Source: Parvularculaceae bacterium
GTDB taxonomy: Bacteria > Pseudomonadota > Alphaproteobacteria > Caulobacterales > Parvularculaceae
Reading direction: 5' to 3'
Assembly (NCBI GenBank): GCA_021776475.1
Contig: JAJFFV010000003.1
Location: 1 to 60,057, forward strand
DNA length: 60,057 nucleotides
A program made the position numbers and the translations under genes. Positions 26,661-34,561 of this stretch are shown in pieces. Position 1 is the first letter of the stretch. Each line of letters starts with the position of its first letter. Below the pieces are notes generated by a model, which was given only the letters and a program-made list of their open reading frames with translations, was not told the origin of the DNA and made no database searches.

Positions 26661-27707
26661 CTAATCGCTCACATTTGCATTGATGGAGGTGGAGTTATTG
26701 AAACTCCCAATTCCTGTGTTGTTGTTCACGTTGAACACACCTTGTGCACCACCAAAGTTCGACCCGTTGAGGTCACCCGTAACAATGCGCGCGGTTGGAT
26801 CATTGTTGTCATCCTGGGGTACACTCACGGAGAAGCCGACACCAGACAGGCTTGACGACAAAGATGTGTTGTTCAGCATGACATCGCGGATTTGAAGCTC
26901 AAATGTTGAGTTTCCTGAATCAGCAATACTGGTATTCCCCTGATTGCTGTTGTTGGAATTATCATTTCCGGAGTCGGCAACATTGGTGTTGCCCTGGTTG
27001 CTGTAATCATTACCTTGATTACTGTTGTCATTACCTGAGTCGGCAACATTGGTGTTACCTTGATTGCTATAGTCATTACCCTGGTTGCTGTTGTCGTTAC
27101 CCTGGTTGCTATAGTCGTTACCCTGATTGCTGTTGTCATTGCCAGAATCAGCCACGTTGGTATTGCCCTGGTTACTATTGTCGGAATTGTCGTTTCCTGA
27201 GTCAGCGATATTAGTATTGCTGCTTAGGTCATTGCCATTTCCAGAGTCAGCTACATTCACAACTGTATTGCCGGAGTCGGCGGTACTAGTGCTGTGGTCG
27301 TTGCCAGAGTCCGAGGTGCTGTTGTCGTTGCCAGAATCCGCAACATTTGTGTTACCTTGGTTGCTGTTATCGGAATTATCGTTTCCGGAATCAGCGGTGT
27401 TGGTATTACCCTGGTTACTGCTGTCAGAATTGTCGTTCCCGGAATCAGCGATGTTAGTGCTGAGGTTATTGCCATTTCCTGATTCAGCGATATTTGTATT
27501 GCCGTCATCACCATTGTTGGTTGATGCAGAACCGCCATCGTTCCCAACAACGCCGTCCCCCCCAACGACAACGGTATCATCAGTTGCGAGACTACCATTA
27601 TCAGCAGCAGAGTCTCCGCCTTCAACATCACCATCGTCGTCAGTCGCGTACGCTTGTCCCATCAGCAGCGCTGCTGCTGAAATTGATGCTAGTAGGTACT
27701 TTCTCAT
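26661..27707 (-). CDS. Asn/Gly/Asp/Ser-rich repeat protein, candidate amyloid fibre subunit
   Basis: This 348-residue protein starts at ATG 27707 with GAGAGA upstream and has a signal peptide (YLLASISAAALLMGQAYA). After an acidic, glycine-rich segment (~22-65), residues ~66-275 are repeats of GNTNVADSGNDNS separated by NQG or NQGNDYS spacers. There are almost no aromatics and no cysteines. The C-terminal ~75 residues differ: FELQIRDVMLNNTSLSSSLS, then a beta-like FNVNNNTGIGSFNNSTSINA. Low-complexity Asn/Gln/Gly/Ser repeats behind a signal peptide, beside a coiled-coil barrel and a C39 peptidase, match the FapB/FapC type of subunit by context, not by clear homology. A repeat adhesin is the main alternative. 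Confidence 0.8.
   Translation of the reverse strand: MRKYLLASISAAALLMGQAYATDDDGDVEGGDSAADNGSLATDDTVVVGGDGVVGNDGGSASTNNGDDGNTNIAESGNGNNLSTNIADSGNDNSDSSNQGNTNTADSGNDNSDNSNQGNTNVADSGNDNSTSDSGNDHSTSTADSGNTVVNVADSGNGNDLSSNTNIADSGNDNSDNSNQGNTNVADSGNDNSNQGNDYSNQGNDNSNQGNDYSNQGNTNVADSGNDNSNQGNDYSNQGNTNVADSGNDNSNNSNQGNTSIADSGNSTFELQIRDVMLNNTSLSSSLSGVGFSVSVPQDDNNDPTARIVTGDLNGSNFGGAQGVFNVNNNTGIGSFNNSTSINANVSD
26910..27510 (-). repeat. Degenerate in-frame DNA repeats within the repeat-protein gene
   Basis: Units encoding N-T-N-V-A-D-S-G-N-D-N-S with N-Q-G spacers recur about ten times, with spacer arrays (NQGNDYS) repeated tandemly near 26990-27140. Codon differences between units show purifying selection on the peptide as well as local duplication. 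They are coding repeats, not CRISPR. Confidence 0.85.
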
Positions 27708-28087
27708 TTGATCTCTCCATATCTGTTGATGTGTGCCCCAAGATAATCAGCCCCTCACACTTTACGCAGCACAATGGTGATTCGCGCCGATCTCAATCAA
27801 ACACAACTAATAGGACCAATTATACATACTATTGTCAATTTTTTTATTGTATTATTTCTGTCTTTATTGATCTACGTCAATTATATAAAATTTGTTATAC
27901 TTGTACGCTATTTGCTTTTTGCATCAACAAAACGGCAAATAAAGACAATAGACCAACCCCTCCGCAAATACGCCGAGTTGCCAGTGCATCTGAGATTTGA
28001 CTAATGCGAAGAGAACTCTATTCTCTCCGTATATTGATCATTTCACTACATTTTCCACAGTTCTCCCCATTGCGCCCAGCACTTTGG
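27708..28087. other. Promoter region of the repeat-protein gene
   Basis: These 380 bp separate the barrel gene (stop at 28088) from the repeat gene (start 27707). The region is clearly more AT-rich than its surroundings. It holds an exact Fnr-type box at 27867-27880 and a half-conserved copy at 27787-27800 (TTGATTGAGATCGG on the minus strand). The repeat gene therefore probably has its own promoter. Confidence 0.6.
27867..27880. promoter_or_regulatory. Fnr/FixK-type box (TTGATCTACGTCAA)
   Basis: Exact TTGA-N6-TCAA, 160 bp upstream of the repeat-protein start. A second, weaker site at 27787-27800 lies 80 bp upstream. Their spacing is compatible with one or two activator dimers acting on the same promoter. 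Confidence 0.6.
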
Positions 28088-29731
28088 TCACTCCAACAGG
28101 CGATACCGGGCTTTAAGACTGACCGTCGCATCGGGCGCTTCATCTGTCGCTCCGATGGTCGTATTCAAACTAATTCCGAGTTTTTCTACTGGATTATAGG
28201 AAATCCCGAACAGGAGGGATCCGATGGTCACGGCCTGGCCTTCGCTATCGAGAACAGGGCTTTCTTCGCTAATTTGCTCCTCTGCACTAATTTTTAATCG
28301 TGAGGAGAAGATGTAACTCTGGTCATAGCCAAAATTCAGCGATAAATCTTCGTTCAATGACAAGCCAATGCCAAAGCTGGTTCGAATGGCGTCACCCGGA
28401 TCAGACGTCCTGAAAAAGCTACGCGGTGTGTCTTCACCGCCAACGAAGCGGTTGATATTCTGCTTCATATTGTATTGATAACCGACATTGGCGAACAAAA
28501 CAGCCGGATCTGCCGGTTGAATGAATGTCATACTGGGCTCTATGGTCCAGTAACCGGACCCTGTAGGAGTTTCCGACGCCTGATCGATATCAAACGGCCC
28601 TTCACCCGACGGGGCCTTCACGCGCAAATTGGCAATTGTGTATGGAAATTTTTTCCCCTCATTCAATTGCAGATGCACCCCGGCGGTTACATCGCCGATG
28701 CCGGAATTGTTTAGGTTCTGGAGCGCGCTGTTCTGGCCATCTATCTGTACACCAGACACCCTATTTTCCTGGGCAACAAACGGCACACTCGCGTCCAGTT
28801 CTATCCGGTTGGTCATCCCATACCGAAAACCCTGAGAAAACGTAGCGGAAGTACGATCAGTGTCGGTTGCATTTATTATACCGATGAGTAGGCTATCAAC
28901 AATCTCAACGCCGTTAAAGAAAAAGCGATTGTCGGAAGAGGTCGACAAATTGATTTGTGGTTCCAGATAAAATGCACCTTTTGCGCTGAGAATGCCACCA
29001 ACGTCAGACAACAAGTTTACCGTAGGCTCCCTGTATTCCTCCGATGGCCGCTCTCCCACGACTTCGGGAACAGAAGACGATTGTTGACGCGGCGGTGCTT
29101 GAGCCAATACCTGTCGCGGCTGATCTGGAGCCGAGAGTTGGGTTTGTTGAATCTTAGATTGCAACGTTTGTATAGCGTCGGATTCTGCAACCGGAACCAC
29201 TGTGCCTCCACGGGGAATTACAAGGCGCTGGCCCTCAATGATCAGGTTAGCCGATTGTAGTTTGTTCGCTGATGACAGGGCATCGACTGTCACGCCGTAA
29301 TTGCTTGAAATCTCGGAGAGTGTCTCGCCACGTCGTACTATATGTCCAGTTTTGGTCAGATCTGGAATTGGCCCCACCAGTTGTGCCGGCAGATATTGTC
29401 GTGGTCCTTCCGCAAGTGAAGTGGTTAACCGTTCATCCAGTTCCTGAAGCTTATTTTCCTGAACTGATATTCTACTGTACAATGCTCCAACTTCCTCCAG
29501 CCGGAACAGCTTTTCTTCGACAAGTTCTTGTTCGAGTTTTTCGATTCTGGCCAGCATTTCTGCTTGGCTGATTTCCTCCTCAATGTCGCTGGATGGTTCT
29601 ATTGGCTTATCAAGCAACGCCAACCGCTTCGTCTCACCCGGAATTGAAGACACAGGTGTAACAGGCACGGTTGTCGCTATGTATGTACCAAACAAGAGCC
29701 AGACAAGGGCTTTGATATCCCCAGGAAACAA
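28088..29731 (-). CDS. Outer-membrane coiled-coil/LysM/beta-barrel protein, FapF-like secretion pore candidate
   Basis: This 547-residue protein appears to start at TTG 29731, with GGGGG upstream and no better start. The N-terminal hydrophobic stretch (IKALVWLLFGTYIATTVPV) is a likely signal sequence. Residues ~50-105 form a heptad-like coiled coil (AEMLARIEKLEQELVEEKLF). Residues ~130-174 are a LysM domain (HIVRRGETLSEISSNYGV), which binds peptidoglycan. The C-terminal ~290 residues alternate in barrel fashion and resemble the phenol-degradation/FapF-type porins. In Pseudomonas, FapF joins a trimeric coiled coil to a barrel that exports fibre subunits. The LysM insertion differs from FapF. 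The role is inferred; the domain order is visible. Confidence 0.82.
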   Translation of the reverse strand: MFPGDIKALVWLLFGTYIATTVPVTPVSSIPGETKRLALLDKPIEPSSDIEEEISQAEMLARIEKLEQELVEEKLFRLEEVGALYSRISVQENKLQELDERLTTSLAEGPRQYLPAQLVGPIPDLTKTGHIVRRGETLSEISSNYGVTVDALSSANKLQSANLIIEGQRLVIPRGGTVVPVAESDAIQTLQSKIQQTQLSAPDQPRQVLAQAPPRQQSSSVPEVVGERPSEEYREPTVNLLSDVGGILSAKGAFYLEPQINLSTSSDNRFFFNGVEIVDSLLIGIINATDTDRTSATFSQGFRYGMTNRIELDASVPFVAQENRVSGVQIDGQNSALQNLNNSGIGDVTAGVHLQLNEGKKFPYTIANLRVKAPSGEGPFDIDQASETPTGSGYWTIEPSMTFIQPADPAVLFANVGYQYNMKQNINRFVGGEDTPRSFFRTSDPGDAIRTSFGIGLSLNEDLSLNFGYDQSYIFSSRLKISAEEQISEESPVLDSEGQAVTIGSLLFGISYNPVEKLGISLNTTIGATDEAPDATVSLKARYRLLE

Positions 29732-29833
29732 ATTTTACCCCCACATGGATTGATACTTAGAATTCAACATCCCCCATCCCGTACTCATGTAGATGGTGTG
29801 TTCATCTTATTATCTACGTTTCGATTCCAATTC

Positions 29834-29847
29834 TTGATTCAAATCAA
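29834..29847. promoter_or_regulatory. Fnr/FixK-type box (TTGATTCAAATCAA)
   Basis: A full TTGAT-N4-ATCAA palindrome 103 bp upstream of the barrel gene start. Position fits activation of the barrel gene promoter on the minus strand. Confidence 0.7.
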
Positions 29848-30114
29848 GATGATTCAAAATACCTTGAACATGACTGCCAGGTTTCATCACTCTCCAATTA
29901 TGCGTTGGAGATATCAAAGCTCACAATTAGGGAAATTGTGATCAACGCACTGTTTGTTATTGATATGACTCTCGGTAAAGCACAAAGCACGAGTACTGGA
30001 ATCGCGGCCAGCGCCATACCGTGGTAACGACCAGATCTCTTGGCATTTGGCTAATGCCATTTTGAGGATATTTCGTTTTCGACTGTCCAGAGCAATAGCA
30101 GTTACGCCATCACT

Positions 30115-30128
30115 TTGATTTAGGTCAA
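30115..30128. promoter_or_regulatory. Fnr/FixK-type box (TTGATTTAGGTCAA)
   Basis: Exact TTGA-N6-TCAA, 56 bp upstream of the cytochrome c lipoprotein ATG (30185). The distance suits a class II activator position of about -41 with a short leader. Confidence 0.65.
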
Positions 30129-30184
30129 TAATCCTTTATCGGATAAGCATACGTTCAAATTGCACAACGCATGAGGAGACAGCT

Positions 30185-30661
30185 ATGCCGCGCCGTCCGA
30201 ATAGGCACACCATGATTATCAGTGTTGCCTGCCTTTCCCTGTTTACTCTTGCGGGTTGTGACATGAGAGCCCAATCCGGATATGGATTTACACTTCCTGA
30301 AGGCAATATCACCAAAGGTGAGCAGGCATTTGGTCGGTTCGCGTGCAACGATTGTCACGTAATAAACGACCGAGAAGATTTGCGCCTTGAAGAAAGTATC
30401 CCTGCCCTTATGGAAATTCCACTTGGAGGTGACACTACTCGAATTGAGACTTATGGCGAACTTGTCACCTCCATAATTAATCCGTCCCATGAGATTTCTC
30501 AAAAATATTCCGGTCAACCGGTCGAATACGCAGGAAAGTCGATGATGAGAAACTATAACGACGCCATGACCGTTTCAGAGTTGATTGATATAGTCGCATT
30601 CGTACAGGATCAGTATGAACTGCGACCGTATCCGCTGACGTCGTATGCTAATTTTGAGTAA
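30185..30661 (+). CDS. Monohaem cytochrome c lipoprotein
   Basis: The 158-residue product starts at ATG 30185 with GAGGAG six bases upstream. A lipobox LAGC (Cys25) predicts a lipid-anchored periplasmic protein. A single haem site CNDCH lies at 54-58, and a methionine ligand is likely in the KSMMRNYNDAMT segment, followed by the helix VSELIDIVAFVQDQY typical of class I cytochromes c. It should carry electrons on the periplasmic side. An Fnr-type box lies just upstream, so low-oxygen induction is likely. It stands alone ahead of the DUF1538 genes, 166 bp away. Confidence 0.88.
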   Translation: MPRRPNRHTMIISVACLSLFTLAGCDMRAQSGYGFTLPEGNITKGEQAFGRFACNDCHVINDREDLRLEESIPALMEIPLGGDTTRIETYGELVTSIINPSHEISQKYSGQPVEYAGKSMMRNYNDAMTVSELIDIVAFVQDQYELRPYPLTSYANFE

Positions 30662-30827
30662 AGTGTGCCGTGGTCCGGGTGGTGATCTATCACGTGCACT
30701 TTATGACTCAACTCAGAGAATTGTTTGATCCCTGCTCAAATCGACATCAGAGAATGATTTTCTCCACAAACGCGAAAAAAATGCCTACTTTCTTTTTGGT
30801 TCGACCGAAGCGTTGTAAAAGTCCCGG

Positions 30828-31619
30828 ATGATGAATAACGTCGCTCGATTGATCGAAAACCTGCCGCAAATACCTGACGGCATGCATGAGTTCGCACGCC
30901 TCCTGCGCGAAAGCTTACGCGACCTTGCGCCCATTATTGGCGTTGTCGGCTTCTTCCAGATTGTCGTCCTTCGGCAACCTTTTCCTGATTTTGCAAATGT
31001 AGTTTTTGGACTGGCGGCTGTGATCGTCGGTCTGGCTTTATTCATTCGAGGTCTGGAGATAGGTTTATTCCCAATCGGCGAATCGATGGCCGGCGCATTT
31101 GCAAAAAAGGGCAATGTTTGGTGGTTGATGGCGTTCGCTTTTGCGCTTGGCTTCGGCACGACAATTGCTGAGCCAGCGCTAATTGCCGTCACTGGAGAAG
31201 CTGCCGAAATTAAGCTTGCAGCCACACAGACAGACCCGACCAGCAATGTCTCCAATCAACAAGCAGAAGCTGCCTATGCGTTAGGACTTAGATTGACAGT
31301 TGCCATATCGGTGGGAGTTTCGTTGGTTATTGGTGTTCTGAGGATCATGCTAGGCTGGCCGATCCAGTGGTTTATTATTACTGGATACTTCCTGATCGTC
31401 GCCCTGACACAGTTTGCTCCGCGTGAAATCATCGGCATCGCCTACGATTCTGGTGGTGTCACCACATCCACGATCACGGTGCCGCTAGTGACAGCGCTTG
31501 GTATTGGCCTCTCGACGGTCATCAAGGGTCGAAATCCGCTGATCGATGGTTTTGGGCTGATCGCATTCGCCAGCCTTACGCCAATCCTGTTCGTTTTGGT
31601 CTACGGCATGGTGGTTTGA
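30828..31619 (+). CDS. DUF1538 membrane protein, first copy
   Basis: The product is a 263-residue multi-spanning membrane protein of the DUF1538 family. It has seven or so hydrophobic segments, a [13 protein letters not shown] motif after the third, and a C-terminal signature [20 protein letters not shown] followed by [18 protein letters not shown]. The same blocks recur in the next gene, so the pair probably forms a heteromeric transporter or channel. Nine bases separate it from its paralogue, and P-II-like and CBS-domain genes follow. The substrate is unknown. The start has a second ATG one codon later. Confidence 0.88.
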   Translation: MMNNVARLIENLPQIPDGMHEFARLLRESLRDLAPIIGVVGFFQIVVLRQPFPDFANVVFGLAAVIVGLALFIRGLEIGLFPIGESMAGAFAKKGNVWWLMAFAFALGFGTTIAEPALIAVTGEAAEIKLAATQTDPTSNVSNQQAEAAYALGLRLTVAISVGVSLVIGVLRIMLGWPIQWFIITGYFLIVALTQFAPREIIGIAYDSGGVTTSTITVPLVTALGIGLSTVIKGRNPLIDGFGLIAFASLTPILFVLVYGMVV

Positions 31620-31628
31620 GAAAACACC

Positions 31629-32450
31629 ATGAGCGAATTGGCAAATATCTTAGGTGTGTTTTTGACGACCATCCGTGATGTGGCTCCCATCGCCATTGTG
31701 CTCGCTTTTTTCCAGATAGCTGTGCTGCGCCAACCGATCCCTCATCTAAAGCAAGTTCTGGTCGGATTTGTCTACGTCCTAAGTGGCCTTGCCCTTTTTT
31801 TAGTCGGCCTCGAGAAAGCACTCTTCCCCCTCGGTGAAACGATGGCTCAACAGTTGACCGACCCGGCATTTGTTTATGGAAATTCGGTGAATGAACTGGG
31901 CCCGGAACAAGTCGAATGGACTAGATACTACTGGGTCTATATTTTCGCTGCCGCAATTGGATTTTCGACGACCATCGCAGAACCGTCCTTGATAGCTGTT
32001 TCGCTCAAAGCAGACCAAGCCTCTGGTGGTGCAGTCAAAGCCTTCGATCTTAGAATCGCCGTCGCTATTGGCGTAGCGGCCAGCATCTCTCTCGGAGCAT
32101 TCCGGATCATCACTGGCACGCCCTTGCACATTTACATGATGGTCGGATACCTTATCGTGATTGTGCAAACAATGTTCGCCCCGAAGGAGATTATCCCCCT
32201 GGCTTATGATTCAGGCGGCGTAACAACATCAACGGTCACCGTTCCACTGGTAACGGCACTTGGACTTGGTCTCGCATCGACCGTACCCGGTCGAAGTCCC
32301 CTTCTCGATGGGTTCGGCCTGATTGCCCTCGCCAGCCTTTTCCCCATTATAACTGTTATGGGTTATGCTCAAGGGTCGCACGCTTGGTCAAAATGGCAAG
32401 ACTTCAATGCGAAGCGAAGATCGGGCAAACAAAACCACGGAAGACAGTAG
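31629..32450 (+). CDS. DUF1538 membrane protein, second copy
   Basis: A 273-residue paralogue of the preceding protein with the same membrane pattern, [33 protein letters not shown] and SPLLDGFGLIALASLFPI. The shared acidic AEP motif and SGGVTTST motif are good candidates for the transport path. Its tail ends in a basic cytoplasmic segment (FNAKRRSGKQNHGRQ) that could contact the P-II-like regulator encoded 27 bp downstream. Gene duplication within the operon is evident; each copy probably supplies half of the complex. Confidence 0.88.
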   Translation: MSELANILGVFLTTIRDVAPIAIVLAFFQIAVLRQPIPHLKQVLVGFVYVLSGLALFLVGLEKALFPLGETMAQQLTDPAFVYGNSVNELGPEQVEWTRYYWVYIFAAAIGFSTTIAEPSLIAVSLKADQASGGAVKAFDLRIAVAIGVAASISLGAFRIITGTPLHIYMMVGYLIVIVQTMFAPKEIIPLAYDSGGVTTSTVTVPLVTALGLGLASTVPGRSPLLDGFGLIALASLFPIITVMGYAQGSHAWSKWQDFNAKRRSGKQNHGRQ

Positions 32451-32477
32451 CCCTGATTTAGCCGAAGGAGACAGTAA

Positions 32478-32828
32478 GTGAAATTCAAATTAATTATCGC
32501 CCTGGTCACTGATGAGATGACGGAATCTGTAATTGAGGCAGGCCGCCAGGAAGGTGCCACAGGATCAACGACGATAACTGCGGCACGTGGTGAAGGGCTG
32601 AACCCCAAGAAAACATTCTTTGGACTGACGTTAGAGGGGCAGCGCGACGTCGTTTTGTTTCTTGTTGAAGAGCATTTGAGCCGGCGAATACTGGAAGCGA
32701 TCGCCCGCGCCGGGCAATTCGAGAAGGCCTCCGGCACAGGTGTAGCTTTCCAGATCGATATAGAAGATGCAGTCGGTCTAAAAACTCAGATCGAGAACAT
32801 TCAGCGAGAAATTGAGGATCAGATATGA
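32478..32828 (+). CDS. P-II-like signalling protein
   Basis: A 116-residue protein starting at GTG 32478 after AAGGAG. It has the ferredoxin-like beta-alpha-beta order of the GlnB fold: KLIIALVTDEMTESVIEAGR, a T-loop-sized stretch (ARGEGLNPKKTFFGL), DVVLFLVEEHLSRRILEAI and GTGVAFQIDIEDAVG. The uridylylated T-loop tyrosine of GlnB is not evident. P-II-like proteins trimerise and gate transporters in response to nucleotides. Position after the DUF1538 pair and a 4-bp overlap with the CBS gene make it the probable regulator of that transporter. Confidence 0.85.
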   Translation: MKFKLIIALVTDEMTESVIEAGRQEGATGSTTITAARGEGLNPKKTFFGLTLEGQRDVVLFLVEEHLSRRILEAIARAGQFEKASGTGVAFQIDIEDAVGLKTQIENIQREIEDQI

Positions 32829-33217
32829 GCCAGAAACCATATATCCCCGTACGTGATGTTATGACACCCAATCCTATTGTCATTGACGGCCTCGCAACTG
32901 TCGACCAGGCGGTGAATCTAATGCGGGACAAAGCGATCAGTTCAATTGTCATCGACAAGCGACATGAAGGCGACGAATATGGTATACTCGCGGTTCATGA
33001 CATAGCCGAACATATTGTAAGCAAAAATAAGGCACCGGAGCGCGTCAATGTCTACGAAATAATGTCGAAGCCTGCAGTCACGGTAGACACCGGCATGAAC
33101 ATTAAATACGCGGTGCGGCTTTTAATGCGCTTTCGACTAACCCGGGCGCTCGTTCTGGAAAGGGGTTCTGTGGTTGGCATCGTAACCTTGCGCGACTTGA
33201 CCATTAGATCGATATGA
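32825..33217 (+). CDS. Tandem CBS-domain protein
   Basis: A 130-residue protein made of two CBS motifs: VRDVMTPNPIVIDGLATVDQ with ISSIVIDK, and VYEIMSKPAVTVDTGMNIKY with VVGIVTLRDLTIRSI. CBS pairs bind adenine nucleotides such as AMP, ATP or SAM and act as energy sensors. It overlaps the P-II-like gene by 4 bp (ATGA), the last gene of the DUF1538 operon. It probably reports adenylate state to the transporter, alone or with the P-II-like protein. Confidence 0.9.
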   Translation: MSQKPYIPVRDVMTPNPIVIDGLATVDQAVNLMRDKAISSIVIDKRHEGDEYGILAVHDIAEHIVSKNKAPERVNVYEIMSKPAVTVDTGMNIKYAVRLLMRFRLTRALVLERGSVVGIVTLRDLTIRSI

Positions 33218-33290
33218 TCGACCGCCTGAGGCGTTGGTTGGGCTGTAAGCTGCTGCGCATCCGTTGCCGGAACACCAACTCTGTGGGTAA

Positions 33291-33977
33291 TTAGTAGAAC
33301 GCAATCCATCTTCCGGCCGCAGCGGTTGTCAGCCACATCACGATTGATGCTGCTGAGATCAGCTTGAGGCGTATGGAGGATCGCTCGGCAGCATTAATCG
33401 GATCGCGGCCAAACCAGGCGAATGCCCCAAGCGCAATCAGAAGAAGCAGAAGCGCAAATTGGGCCATCGTATTTGACAAAGCTGTGAAGGTACCAATCCA
33501 GAGCGTGAGCGAAATTCCAGCGAGCACCCATCCCATCTTGCCAAGTGTTGCATCGGTCTTGATGGCTCGGTTACGCACGCCGTAGGTGAACAAGATCGCA
33601 CCTGCAAGTGACCCCATTTTCATCCAATATGGCGGGCTGTAATAAAGCTTCATCAATTCGCCAAATGCCATCGTTGCGCCCGACAAGATCGCAAGAGCAA
33701 GGGCGGCAATAGTTATCGGGCGGACCACCTGATTGATTTGGTGCGGGGTTTGTGACCGGATGCCTGAGCCGAGCACTCGCATATCGACCATCAAAATGGC
33801 GCCGCCCAAAAGCGCTATCGACAACAAATGAATAACACCCGCCCACGGGACAATGAATAGGGAGTCTTTGATAAAATCGGCGATCGCCGACTGGTCGAAA
33901 TATTTGCAGGCTGGAAGAATATATTTTTCAGAAAATGAACACTCGTAAAGTTCACTGTCATATTCACAGGTCGCCAT
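33291..33977 (-). CDS. DUF6644-type membrane protein
   Basis: This 228-residue product has a cysteine-containing N-terminus (ATCEYDSELYECSF, LPACKYF) and about six membrane helices, starting FIVPWAGVIHLLSIALLGGA with MVDMRVLG, as in DUF6644 proteins. It ends AAGRWIAFY, matching the GRMIAYDW of its neighbour. Paired histidines in the helices could hold haem b, but this is not shown. It sits 6 bp downstream of the second DUF6644 gene and is the last gene of the oxidative operon on this strand. The start follows GGAG. Confidence 0.8.
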   Translation of the reverse strand: MATCEYDSELYECSFSEKYILPACKYFDQSAIADFIKDSLFIVPWAGVIHLLSIALLGGAILMVDMRVLGSGIRSQTPHQINQVVRPITIAALALAILSGATMAFGELMKLYYSPPYWMKMGSLAGAILFTYGVRNRAIKTDATLGKMGWVLAGISLTLWIGTFTALSNTMAQFALLLLLIALGAFAWFGRDPINAAERSSIRLKLISAASIVMWLTTAAAGRWIAFY

Positions 33978-33983
33978 ATAGCC

Positions 33984-34556
33984 TTACTCCGTCACCAGCA
34001 TAGAGATCTGGCTGTTTGGGCAACTGGCCAGTGAGTTCAATAGACCTCCTTGTTCGAGTTTTTCGCAATCGAACCAGTCATACGCGATCATGCGTCCTGC
34101 AACCACAATGAGGATCCAGGAACAAATCGAAATGACGGCCGAGGCGCGCGCAGATTTGGGGATGGCACTTGAGAGATCCCAACCGTTCACACCGCTCTGA
34201 ACGCGTTTGTGGAAGAACAAAATGTTACCCATCGCGACGATCAGGATAAGGAGCTTCAGCCTAAAAAACAGATTGTGGTAATAGACCAGTGGTTTGGCAT
34301 AGAACAACAGCAGCCCTGTAATCACCATCAGGCCAAACCCTGCGATCGTCCATGGCAATATCTTTGATGTTATCTCTGAAACCGCCACCTTGCGGAAGGC
34401 CAACCCCAATAACCGCAAGTCAACCATAAAGATCGTGCCGACAAACAGCATGATCGTCAGGACGTGCGTTGCCTCAATCAGCGGCCAAACGAAGAACGAC
34501 TCTCGGAGCGCAATGCTCCAAGGGGTTTCGTTCATCCAGGCAAGGAAATCTTGCAT
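33984..34556 (-). CDS. DUF6644-type membrane protein, shorter copy
   Basis: A 190-residue membrane protein with five helices: SFFVWPLIEATHVLTIMLFV, then FMVDLRLLGLAFRKV, YYHNLFFRLKLLILIVAMGN and IVVAGRMIAYDW. The E-x-x-H-V in helix 1 and H-N in helix 3 parallel the longer paralogue. The C-terminal tail has two cysteines (FDCEKLE, ASCPNSQ). GGAG lies nine bases before the ATG. Together with its neighbour it may be a membrane electron-transfer or heme-binding pair in the oxidative cluster; that role is inferred from position. Confidence 0.8.
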   Translation of the reverse strand: MQDFLAWMNETPWSIALRESFFVWPLIEATHVLTIMLFVGTIFMVDLRLLGLAFRKVAVSEITSKILPWTIAGFGLMVITGLLLFYAKPLVYYHNLFFRLKLLILIVAMGNILFFHKRVQSGVNGWDLSSAIPKSARASAVISICSWILIVVAGRMIAYDWFDCEKLEQGGLLNSLASCPNSQISMLVTE

Positions 34557-34561
34557 CGGCT

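Larger units (their letters stand above)
29732..30184. other. Divergent regulatory region with two Fnr-type boxes
   Basis: The 453 bp between the barrel gene (minus) and the cytochrome c gene (plus) hold no gene. They contain one Fnr-type palindrome on each side, at 29834-29847 and 30115-30128, listed separately. Confidence 0.6.

Noticed and set aside
26900-27510. Regularly spaced repeats that could suggest CRISPR
   Set aside because: Repeat spacing is irregular, units are in frame and encode NTNVADSGNDNS; there are no unique spacers or cas genes.
27127-27711. Plus-strand frame of 194 codons opposite the repeat protein, with SLPESATLVLPWLLLSELSF-like repeats
   Set aside because: It is the antisense shadow of the repeat gene; leucine/serine repeats arise from complementing the Asn/Ser/Asp codons and it has no ribosome site.
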